Shown here piece by piece: positions 13,201 to 23,900 of a stretch of DNA of 45,958 nt. The notes under the pieces are model-generated. The model did no database searches, was not told the DNA's origin, and saw only the letters and a list, made by a program, of their open reading frames with translations. The first letter of the stretch is position 1. Every line of letters begins with the position of its first letter. The DNA comes from an uncultured Clostridia bacterium (GTDB lineage Bacteria; Bacillota; Clostridia; Christensenellales; Borkfalkiaceae): the NCBI GenBank assembly GCA_947627575.1, contig CANQWN010000003.1, positions 1-45,958 of the forward strand. Reading direction: 5' to 3'. The position numbers were made by a program, and so were the translations under genes.

Positions 13201-16200
13201 ATGAAAAAATTTATTATTGCTGCGCTTGCCGCCGTATGTGCCGTTTGCACGGCGTTATGTATAGCGGCTTGCAAAAAGAAAGATCCCGTCTATTACGATC
13301 TCGTCTATCAGCGTACCGCAGGCGTGTCGTTTATTCCCGTTGCGCCCGAAGGGCATTTGAACGGCGCAAAGATAAAGCAGGGGACAACCGTTTCTTTCTC
13401 GCTGCTTTTAAGCGACAAATACAGTTGGGAAAGCGGCTCGCCGGAAGTTTACGCAAACGACGTTATGCTTGAGGACGACGGAGAGGGCGTGTTCAGTTTC
13501 ACCATGAACGGCGATACCACCGTTTCCGCAAAGGGCGTGCAGGGCTATGCCACCGTCACGTTTGAAAACGGCACGGACGTAAACGGGGCGGACGGACGCG
13601 TTTACTATTTCGACGAGGAAGGCTTGCCTCTCACCTCGTTGGACGTAATAAAGGGCGAAACCGTAAAGTTCAGGGCGCAGGTAAGCACGTATTACCGCGA
13701 CGGATACGATATTCTCGCCAATTCCATCAAGTTGGAACCGGGCTCCGACGGCTTCTACTCTTTTGAAGTTGCGGGCAACACAACCGTTTCGCCCAGCCAG
13801 CTTGAATTGCGCGAATGTTTCACCGAAAGGCGCGACGGCGGCAGCGGAACGGAGGACGATCCTTTCCGCCTGCGCGAACCCATTGACCTCTATCAGATGG
13901 CGATGCTGGTCAACGACGATATGTATTCCGACGGAACTTACTACGCGGGCTATTACAGGCTTGAAAACGATATAGATATGCAGGGCGAACAGCTTTTCAT
14001 CATAGGCGACGGCTCCTGCTCCACCGCGCTGTTCCTCGGCGATTTCGACGGCAACAGCCATAAAATTTCCAATTTCCATGTGGAAAGCAGTTATGTGAAC
14101 GAAGGCGTTACCGTCTATACCACCAACGTCGGTATGTTCGGCACTACAACCGCTTCGTCCGACAGGGCGGCGAGGATATACAACCTCACGCTTGAAAACG
14201 CGATGATAAACGCGGACTTTTCGCCCGCCGATCTCGATACCGCCAACGTGAACGGCTTCTACGTGGGCGCGCTTGCCGGACTTTCGCTGGGCGCAACCGT
14301 AACGGGCTGTTCCGTAACGGGCAACAGCGAAATAAACGTTGTCGGCGACGATAACATCTTCTGTTACGTGGGCGGGCTTGTAGGCTCGCAACAGTCTGCA
14401 TACTCGCAGGAATTCAACGCGCGTTACTATTCGCTGATAAATTCCTGCTACACCGATATAGACGTTTCCGTAAACGGCGGTTATGCGTTTGCGGCAGGCG
14501 GGCTTGTGGGATACGTCGCTTCAACCGAAAAGGACACCAACGCCAATATAGTAAACTGCTATGCGTTGGGCGACGTTGCGGGCGCGTTGCGCACAGGCGG
14601 GCTTGTGGGCAACCTCGGCGACAACGCGGCGATTATCAACGGCTATGCCTCGGGCACCGTAGTGGCTACTTCGCCTTTGGGCGAAAGCGACAATATATCC
14701 GAAGACCTGTGCTACGCCTATGCGGGCGGCATTACGGGGTTTGCCGGATACGATACGGCGGTATATTCCTGCTATTTCACGGGCGAAACTTACGCCACCG
14801 CAGTGGAGGGCGCGGCTTACGCGGTAACTTCTCCCGACGTTGCGTATAAAAGTAAGGACGGGGAACCCTATCCCGACAGCCACGCTTCGCTTGTTTACAA
14901 CTGTTACCCTGCGGCAGACGCCTCGTTTACCGTAAACGAAAGTTTTTTAAGAAATTCCCTCAAATGGGATGCAGAGGACTGGCTGTTCTCCGGCGGGATG
15001 GCTGTGCTGAATTACGATTCCACGGGCAAAGATTTTACAGTGACGGTGGAAAATGTGGGCTTGACGGTGCCTGCGGACAATCAGGAGCTGGAAATTTCCG
15101 GCATATATATCCCTATGTCCTATTGGTTCGTCCGCAACGGCGGGCTTAAGGCTACCCGCACGGTTACGGGCGGCACTTCCTACGGATATTATCTGGACGA
15201 AGAGCTTAACTACCGTGTGCCCAACAGCTTTGTTCCCACGGGCGACATAACCCTTTATATGGCGTTTGCGGACTATTCCGAAGTTGCCGGCGTTTACGCG
15301 CTGGGCGATCTTTCCACACCCAACGCCTATATCACCCTTAACGAGGACGGCACGTACGAGTACGTAAACGGCGCGCGCTTCCAGAACGGCAATTACGTTT
15401 ACGACGGCGAGACGGTTATAATAATTTCTTCCGGGCTTGCGGAATTGAGTTCCGGGCTGGACGAAAGTTTACTTCAATATTACTATTCCTTCTATGCGGA
15501 AATAGACGGCGGCGCGATAAAAATTTACGGGGGATACGATTCTCAATCCATGACCAATATATTCCCCGCAACTTCCCCGCTGAACGGCATTTTAAAGGCG
15601 GACGTTGATTTCGGCAGATATTACGACGTTTCCAACCGCGATATCTACGTGTTCAACCCCAACGGCACGGGCACGCACACCCGCGGCACGACGGTTAGGA
15701 ACTTCACCGTCAGAATAGACGGAACGGAATTTACGATAGCATTTGCGGACGGCGCTACGGCGGACGGCGCAATCGTAAACGGCAAGTTTGCCTCCCTCAC
15801 GCAGGGCGGCGTAACGCTTAAACCTTACGACGCGTTTTCCGGCAAATGGGAATCCCGCGCCACCCTTGCGGACAGCTATGAATTCGACGGCGTAAACTCG
15901 TTTACCCACGGCGAAAGCAGAGGCAGCTATACGATAGACGAATCCTCCGGCACGCTTACGGGCGACAGCTTTACGGCGAAGATAGAGGACGGCGTGCTTG
16001 TGGTAACCACTTCCGAAGGCTACACCGAAAAGTATTACGCCGAGGGCAGTTTTGCGGGCGAATGGAGGCACTACCACAATTCCGAGTGGGTAAACCTTTC
16101 GCTTTACGGCATAACCGTCGGCGGCGATACCGTGTTCGGCAAGGCGCGCATAGAATATCCCGACAATATCGCCTACGACCTAAATTATCAGGCGACAGGC

Positions 16201-17967
16201 GGAAATACGATAACGCTGTATTACAACGACGTGGATTACGGCACGCTTGTATACAACTCGCAGACCAACTCGCTTGAAGGCACGGTTGTTTCGCCCGTTT
16301 CGGGCAGCGGCTATACCGACGTTTCGCTTAAACTTTACGACGAATTTACGGGCGTGTGGATAAGCGAGGACGATACGTTCTCCACCGTAAGTTTCAACGG
16401 CAACGGCGCGTACGACGTGGCGGGCGACAGCGAAAGACCCGTCGTAAGGGGCTATATCACCGTCGGCGGCAGGCGAATCGTTTACAAACTTCAGGGCAGA
16501 CTTATGAAGGGCTCGTTTGTGTATTCAAACGTCACCTATAATATAGAATATATACCTTCTTCCGAAAGCGTGAAGATCACCTCTTCGGATAAGGATATAA
16601 CTCTCGTCCGCCTCGACGAGTGGTACAATCATCCGCTTAAAAACGACGGCGGAACAAACGTGTACACGTTCGACGGCAGGGGACTGCTTGAAAACGGCGG
16701 CAAACTTACGGTAAGCGGCTCTGCTTCCGGAGAATACACGTACAAGATAGCGGACGACGGCAGCATTACGCTGACGGACGCGGCGGGAGGCACGGGCAGC
16801 ATAGTTCCCAACACTTCCAACGTACTAAAACCTTATAAATTTACTTTCAACCCCGCGGAAGGCGCGCAGGTTACCGAAAACCTTTACAGAAGCAATCCTT
16901 ACAGCGGCACGTGGTATGCGGGCAAGGGTATGGGAGCCTTTGAAATAGCGGAATTCGGCTACGAAACAACCGTCTCCGGAACTTTCAACAGTCAGGGCGT
17001 AGAATTTGTCTACCACGTTGACGGCAACTATGTAACCTTCCTCTACGACGATAACGGCACGCAAAGGACGTTATATATTAATTATGTAAGTACTAACGAC
17101 GTGTGCGAACTTGTGGTATGCAGCGAAAACAACGTTTACGGCAGGGACGCGGTTGTATGCGTGCCCTTCACGATGCGCGACGAATATTACAACGTAAGCT
17201 ACACGACGGAGGACGGCAAACGCCTCGGGTTCGACGGTTTGGGCAAATCTTTAAGCGGCAACGGCACCGCAACTTTGTACGATTCGCACGGAAACGAATT
17301 GAGGACGTATGCGTACAAGGTGAACGCGGACGGCGACCCCGAATTTACCTACCGCACCATATTGTATATCTTCAAAGAGGTTGCCGAGGGCGAAAGCGTT
17401 GAGGGCGACGTTTATCAGCGCGGCGGAAATAAATACGTCCTCGTCCGCACGGACGAATATTACCGCGATACCGTAAAGGACGCGGAGGATGATTCCGTCA
17501 CCTACACCTTCGACGGTTTGGGCGAACTCACCTGTTCGGACGGCAACAAATATTCTTATACCTACGGCGGCAGAGACACCGTTACGGGGTTGCATTATTT
17601 CACTTTGAGAAGGGTAGATAATTCCGGCAAAGTGTTAAGATATTACGCTGTGCTTAACGCCTCGTCCAACGACGAAAGCAAGCATACGTTAAAACTTTAC
17701 GATATGTACTACACTTTGAACGTCAGCGACGGAACGTATACCTGGATGTTTGACGGCGAAGGCACGGTAATCCGCATAGACGGCGACAGAAACGAAGTGA
17801 ACTTCACTTACGAAGAAATAAGTTACGACGAAGAAAAGGGCGAATCCGTTTTCGTATTCACCTCACCCACGGGCGAGCAGTACGACGTTAAGATAACGGC
17901 TACGCCCGACGAAGAGAACGGCACTGTGGATTATGCCGTAACCATAACCGCACGCGCGGCGGAATAA
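13201..17967 (+). CDS. Giant GLUG-motif surface lipoprotein
   Basis: A 1588-aa lipoprotein. The start is the ATG at 13201 with GAGG upstream; the in-frame ATG at 13081 lies in the promoter. The signal peptide ends in IAAC (Cys24), followed by KKK. Residues about 40-200 hold two similar beta-rich units (VYANDVMLEDDGEGVFSF and DILANSIKLEPGSDGFYS). Residues about 210-570 form a GLUG-type region with repeated GGLVG motifs (GALAGLSLG, GGLVGSQQS, GGLVGYVAS, GGLVGNLGD), as in bacterial adhesins and IgA-protease-like proteins. An InlB-like Listeria-Bacteroides repeat lies near 650-695. The remainder, to the C-terminus, is a series of diverged beta units with recurring FDGxG and LYDxF/Y...W motifs. 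It is probably a cell-surface binding protein. First gene of the operon, 14 bases before the subtilase. Confidence 0.82.
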   Translation: MKKFIIAALAAVCAVCTALCIAACKKKDPVYYDLVYQRTAGVSFIPVAPEGHLNGAKIKQGTTVSFSLLLSDKYSWESGSPEVYANDVMLEDDGEGVFSFTMNGDTTVSAKGVQGYATVTFENGTDVNGADGRVYYFDEEGLPLTSLDVIKGETVKFRAQVSTYYRDGYDILANSIKLEPGSDGFYSFEVAGNTTVSPSQLELRECFTERRDGGSGTEDDPFRLREPIDLYQMAMLVNDDMYSDGTYYAGYYRLENDIDMQGEQLFIIGDGSCSTALFLGDFDGNSHKISNFHVESSYVNEGVTVYTTNVGMFGTTTASSDRAARIYNLTLENAMINADFSPADLDTANVNGFYVGALAGLSLGATVTGCSVTGNSEINVVGDDNIFCYVGGLVGSQQSAYSQEFNARYYSLINSCYTDIDVSVNGGYAFAAGGLVGYVASTEKDTNANIVNCYALGDVAGALRTGGLVGNLGDNAAIINGYASGTVVATSPLGESDNISEDLCYAYAGGITGFAGYDTAVYSCYFTGETYATAVEGAAYAVTSPDVAYKSKDGEPYPDSHASLVYNCYPAADASFTVNESFLRNSLKWDAEDWLFSGGMAVLNYDSTGKDFTVTVENVGLTVPADNQELEISGIYIPMSYWFVRNGGLKATRTVTGGTSYGYYLDEELNYRVPNSFVPTGDITLYMAFADYSEVAGVYALGDLSTPNAYITLNEDGTYEYVNGARFQNGNYVYDGETVIIISSGLAELSSGLDESLLQYYYSFYAEIDGGAIKIYGGYDSQSMTNIFPATSPLNGILKADVDFGRYYDVSNRDIYVFNPNGTGTHTRGTTVRNFTVRIDGTEFTIAFADGATADGAIVNGKFASLTQGGVTLKPYDAFSGKWESRATLADSYEFDGVNSFTHGESRGSYTIDESSGTLTGDSFTAKIEDGVLVVTTSEGYTEKYYAEGSFAGEWRHYHNSEWVNLSLYGITVGGDTVFGKARIEYPDNIAYDLNYQATGGNTITLYYNDVDYGTLVYNSQTNSLEGTVVSPVSGSGYTDVSLKLYDEFTGVWISEDDTFSTVSFNGNGAYDVAGDSERPVVRGYITVGGRRIVYKLQGRLMKGSFVYSNVTYNIEYIPSSESVKITSSDKDITLVRLDEWYNHPLKNDGGTNVYTFDGRGLLENGGKLTVSGSASGEYTYKIADDGSITLTDAAGGTGSIVPNTSNVLKPYKFTFNPAEGAQVTENLYRSNPYSGTWYAGKGMGAFEIAEFGYETTVSGTFNSQGVEFVYHVDGNYVTFLYDDNGTQRTLYINYVSTNDVCELVVCSENNVYGRDAVVCVPFTMRDEYYNVSYTTEDGKRLGFDGLGKSLSGNGTATLYDSHGNELRTYAYKVNADGDPEFTYRTILYIFKEVAEGESVEGDVYQRGGNKYVLVRTDEYYRDTVKDAEDDSVTYTFDGLGELTCSDGNKYSYTYGGRDTVTGLHYFTLRRVDNSGKVLRYYAVLNASSNDESKHTLKLYDMYYTLNVSDGTYTWMFDGEGTVIRIDGDRNEVNFTYEEISYDEEKGESVFVFTSPTGEQYDVKITATPDEENGTVDYAVTITARAAE

Positions 17968-17981
17968 TAACGGAGGTGCTT

Positions 17982-20900
17982 ATGAGAAGATTCAGGATAA
18001 GACGCGCGGCTTGCATAGCGCTTACGGCAACAATGGCGGCGACCTTTACCGTAGGGCAGGCGCTTGCCTTTGCGGATTCGGGTAAAAAATCGTTCGATAC
18101 AGTTTCCGCACCCACGGAACAGGCGGTAACTTTCAAGGACCTTACGGGCAAAGTGGACGTGTCGGGGCTTGCAAGGCAGCAGTTAAGCGACAGCGTAATA
18201 GATTCCGGCACGGAAACGCCCGCCGAAGAGAGCGCGACTGTTTACGATACGCGCACGGTTATAGTGGGGCTTGATACGCCTGCGCTTGCGGACAGAACGG
18301 GCGAACAGTCCGTTGCCGAATATACAAGCACGTACGAGGGCGGAAAGGCTTTGGAAGAGATAACCGCTTCGCAGAACGCTTTCCTTGCAAAACTTGCGGG
18401 CAAGGGGATAAATTATACCCTTGTGGACAGATACACCACGGTAATAAACGCCGTGGCGATAGAGGTGAACACCGTTCACCTTGCCGAAATGCGCGCCTTT
18501 GCGGGCGTACAGTCTACGGGCGTTTCCCGTACGTACGCGCACGTGGACGCGGTTGAGGCGCAAACAAACCCCAGCAACGTTTACAGGACGGGCATATACG
18601 ATTCAAGCGAACAGGTTGCGGACGGGTACGACGGCAGCGGCGTAACCGTAGCCATTCTCGATACGGGGTTGGATTACACGCACGAGGCGTTTTCGGAAAT
18701 GCCCGCAACCCTCGGTTTCGACCGTCAGCACGTCAAAAACGCGTTGGATAGCGGCGCGCTTACCGCGGTTACCCGCTCGCGCATCAACGGACAGACGCTG
18801 ACGTTGAACGACCTGTATATAAACGACAAAGTTCCGTTCGCGTACGACTATTCGGATAACGACGCGGACGTATATCCCTCATATTCCCAACACGGCACGC
18901 ACGTTGCCGGCATAGTTGCGGGCAAGGCGGATAGCTATGTGGATAAGGACGGCAATCTCGTCAACGAAAAATTCCGCGGCGTTGCGCCGGAAGCCCAGCT
19001 TGTAATCTGCAAAGTGTTCACCGACGACCTCAACAGCGAAGATCTCGGCGGCGCCACCAGCGAAGATATAATCGCCGCCCTCGACGACTGCGTAACTTTG
19101 GGCGTGGATATCATAAATATGAGTTTGGGCACCACCAGCGGCTTTTCGTCGCTGGATATCCCCAACGATACCGAAGGCGACCAGCTTAAAACGGTATATA
19201 CCAAAATAAAAGAACACGGCATAAGCCTTATTTCGGCGGCAGGCAACGAATACAGCGCCGGCTTCGGCAGCGATTTCGGTACCAACCTTTCAAGCAACCC
19301 CGATTCCGGCACCGTAGGTTCGCCCTCTACTTTCGTGGGGGCTATGTCCGTCGCTTCCATAAACGGGCAAACTTCGCCCTATATGATGGCTAACGGCTCC
19401 GACCCCATATATTTCACCGAAGCCAGCAACGGCAACTCCGTCCCCTATGACTTCGTAGACCAGATGTTGGGCGAAGAGCAAAGCGCAACCTACACCTATG
19501 TGGTTGTTCCCGGCGTGGGCAACGCGGGCGACTACCGCTCCGTTTCCAGATATTTCGCAAACAAACAGTCGGGGCAGAAGATGATAGCGGTGGTACAGCG
19601 CGGCACCCTGAACTTCAAGGACAAGGTTATAATAGCGAAAGAACAGGGCGCGGACGCGATAATTATCTACAACAACGTGGCGGGCACCGTAAGGATGTCC
19701 CTCGAAGATATAGTAGACCCCATCCCCACCGTTTCCATTACGATGGACGCGGGCATAAAACTTACCGCCGATCCCAACAACCCCTCAAGGTTGAGGACGA
19801 CGGGCGAAATAGAGATAAGCCGCGCTTACGAAGCGGGACCTTTTATGAACGACTATTCGTCGTGGGGCCCCACTCCCGATCTCAAACTCAAACCCGACGT
19901 AACTTCCCACGGCGGCGAAATAACTTCCACCGTTGCGGGCGGCTATCAGGAAATGAGCGGCACTTCTATGGCAACGCCCAACCTCGCCGGGCTTATGGCT
20001 TTGGTAAAGGACTACCTGCGCGACAAAAACAGCGGTTTGAACGCCTCTGAACTTACAAGGCTTACAAACCAAATTGTTATGAGTACCGCAACTCTCGTCT
20101 ATGACGAGGAAAAACTTCCCTATTCGCCGAGGAAGCAGGGCTCCGGGCTTGCTACCCTCGCCAACATTTTCTCAACTTCGGCATATCTTTCCACAGTAGA
20201 AAACGTGAAGGGCGGATCGGAAGACAACAGACCCAAAATAGAACTGTACGCCGACAAAGAAAAGAAGGGCGTATATGAATTTGAATTCAGCGTAAACAAC
20301 TTCGGCAGCAAGTCGCTTACCTTCGATATAATTCCCCGTTTCTTCACGGAAACGCTTGCGGTAGACGGGCTTGCCGTTGCGGAAGCGGCGTATATGCTGG
20401 ACGATGTGGCGCCGGTAATCATGGTGGACGGCGTTCCCGCCGATACAGTCACGGTTACGGGCGGCGGCACGGCGAAGATAGGCGTAAAACTTACCCTTTC
20501 CGCCGCAGAAAAGAAATATCTCGACGATAGTTTTGCAAACGGCATGTATGTGGAAGGCTTCATAAGCCTCGCGTCTTCCGACGGGGAACAGTGCGACCTC
20601 AACCTGCCTTTCCTCGGCTTCTACGGCGATTGGGAAGCCGCGCCCATGCTCGACTACGACTGCTACGAGATGTCGGAAATAGATAAAAGCTCGCTTCCCG
20701 ATTACGAAAAACCGAAGGAAAGCGTATTCGCAACCCAACTTTACGCAACCTACTACAACGGTAAGTACGCCGTTCCCATGGGCGGATTTGCATATCTTCA
20801 GAACGAGGACGACGACAGCGTTGAAAAGGTTTACGTGGAAGAGGAACATTGCGCGGTTTCCCGCTTCAATATCTTCAACGGACCCACCGCCGTGGATAAC

Positions 20901-23900
20901 TATCTGACCGCAACGGGCATACGTTCGCTTTATGCGGGACTTTTGAGGAACGCGGAACTCGTAACTTTCAAAATTTACAATTCCTATACGGGCGAACTTG
21001 TATACGAGGGCGAAAAGTACAGGGTAGGCAAGGCTTACGCGGGCGGCGGCAGCGCACATCCCGCGCTTGTGGATTTAAAACTTCAACCCGAAGAGATGGG
21101 GCTTATCAACAACGATAAGTACACCATGGAATTCAACTTTTACAGAAAGGCGGACGACATAAACGATCCTTCCGCAAATGCGGAAAATACCTTTGTCACC
21201 GATTTCTACGTAGACTACGACGCGCCCGTAATGACGGGTTCGCGCATAAGGTACTACGATTACGAAGTGGACGGCAAAAAGAGGCAAAGGGTTTATCTCG
21301 ACATAGACGTGTACGATAACCACTATGCGCAGTCCGTGCTTCTGTGCTATTCCGAAAAGACGTTGGACGAAAACGGGCTTTCATATCCCGAACTTAATAT
21401 GTGTACGGACTATGTAACGCCTATATACAACGCCAACAAGAACGGCACCACCACAGTATCGATAGAGATAACCGATTTCTATCAGAAATACAAAAACAAG
21501 CTGTATGTTCAGCTTGACGACTACGCCCTCAACCATACGGTTTACGGCATATACTTTGAACCTTCCAACGTTGCCAACCAGAACAGCGACGGCTTTTCGA
21601 TATCCCTCGCGGACGGCAGAATAAGCAAAACCGCAAGCACGGTTCCGCCCTATGCCGACCAATATTCCATGACTTTGGACGTAAACGAGGCTTATACCGT
21701 AAAGTTGGATTGCGGTTCCGCCAGCCCTTCCAATTACAGCTGGACGTGCGCGCGCCCCGATTTGCTTAAAGTAAAGGACGGCGAAATTTTCGGCGTAAAG
21801 GCAGGCACGGCAACTTTGACGGTGCTCGATTCAAAGGGCACAAGTTATCAGATAAAAGTGGAGATAAAGGATTCGCAGAGGAAACTTCCTTCTCCCACCA
21901 TAAGTTTCGGACCGATAGAAAACAGCAAACTCGCCCTCCAAAAAGCGCAGGGCACCATTCAGGTGAACGCCGGGCAGACGTTCGAGCTGGAAGTATTGCC
22001 CGATCCATGGTATTACCCCATAGAAAACCTCGGCTTCAGTTGGAGCAGCGGTAACGAAAGGTTTGCAACCGTAACCGACAACGGGAACGGAACGGCAACG
22101 GTAGTTACCAAAAACGAGCGCGGCAACGCCGTTATAAAAGCCACTATGTTAGACGCCAACGGCAACGCCACTTCGCAGACGGCAAGCGTAACATTAAGCG
22201 TACAGGATCCTTTTGAAATTTCAAACCTCACGCTTGATAAGTACCACGGCTCCGAAAAGGTTGTGTTTATCCCCGACGACGAAAACATTATGTATATCGG
22301 GGAAGAGGCGTTTGAAGATAACCGCACGATGGAAACGGTTATTATCCCCAGAACGGTTACGCAGATTGACGAACGCGCGTTCCTCAACTGCACCGCGCTT
22401 AAAAAAGTATGCTTTATAAAGGAAATGCAGGCGGGCGACTTACCCGAAGCCGACACCGCGGATTTAAACCTCATACTTGCGGACGCGTTCAGCGGCTGTA
22501 CCGCGCTTGAAACCCTCGACCTTACAAACTGCAAAGTTATAACGGTAGGGCAGACGGCGTTCAGAGATTGTAGTAAACTTAAAGAAATAATAGATATGGA
22601 TAAGATAGGTATAGCCAACGACATGGCGTTTGCGGGCTGTACGTCGCTTACTTCCATAGATATATCGGGGTTGCACACCGCGGGCGCAAACGTATTTGCG
22701 GGCTGTACGTCGCTTAACAGCGTAAAAACCGACCGCTATACGGCGATAGGCTCGGGTATGTTCTACGGCTGTACTTCCCTTTCCGAAATTGAACTTAACA
22801 ACGGCATAATCCCCGGTTCTTCGGTGATAACCGAACTGAATTCCGGCGTAATGACCACCGTAGTGTGCGGCGCGTTCGGCAACTGTACCAATCTCGAACA
22901 GGTTACGTTCGGCGGCGATTCAACCCCCGCTGACGTAACGTTCAGCATAGGCGACCACGCATTCAGCGGATGCGGCAAACTTTCGCGGCTTATTTTCAAC
23001 CGTCCGTTGACGTCCGTAGGCGATTATGCGTTTGCAAACTGCACTTCGCTTACTTCGTTTACCGTTCCCGCAGGTTCGCAAACGACGATAGGCGCGGGCT
23101 GCTTTGAAGGCAGCGGCGTTTCAACCGTGCAGTGGGGCGCAGGTTACGAAGAGGAAGGCGGCGCGGTTTATTCGGGCGAAATCCTCGTGCGCGCGCCCTC
23201 GCTTATAACTTCGTCTTTCGCGTTGAAGCCCGGCACGACGGCGATAGCCGCTTACGCCTTTGCGGACAGCAAGTTCGACGACGGCGTAGACACGGTTGAC
23301 CTCACCGGGGTGCTTTCGATAGGCGAAGGGGCGTTCTACAATTCGGGTATACGCGCTTTAACAATCCCCGCGGGGGTTACCGCCATTGAGGACAGGACGT
23401 TTGCGTACAGCGCGCTTACCTCCGTAACTTTCAACAATAATATAACTTCCGTGGGCGCGGAAGCGTTCGCGGGTTGCGCCTCGCTTGAAGAGGTGAACTT
23501 CGGTACGGGCGATTCCCTTAAATCGATAGGCGACCGCGCGTTTGCCGATTGCGTGGCGCTTACGGCGATAAATCTTCCGCTCTCTGCGGGAGAGTTGGGC
23601 AACAGCGTATTTGCGGGTTGTACCGAACTTTCCGAAGTTTCGCTTTCCTCCACGCAGGACGTGGGCGCATACCTGTTCTCCGGTTGCGTTTCGCTTGAAA
23701 GCGTAACCTTCGGGGCGGGTTCGATTGATTCCGGCGACTATACTTTTGCTTCGTATAACGGCGACAGCGCGCTTGTTTCGGTTACGTGGGACGACGCGAT
23801 GAAAGTTATCGGCGCGAGTATGTTCTACGGCTGTACGTCTCTTCAATCAATCGACCTTTATTCGGTAGATACAATTTCGGCAAACGCTTTTTCGGGCTGT

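Noticed and set aside
13408-14391. Long antisense frame (327 codons) opposite the GLUG lipoprotein
   Set aside because: A shadow of GC-rich codons on the other strand, with no ribosome site and low-complexity translation. The same holds for antisense frames at 20172-21059, 24105-25049, 25517-26443 and 41288-42475.
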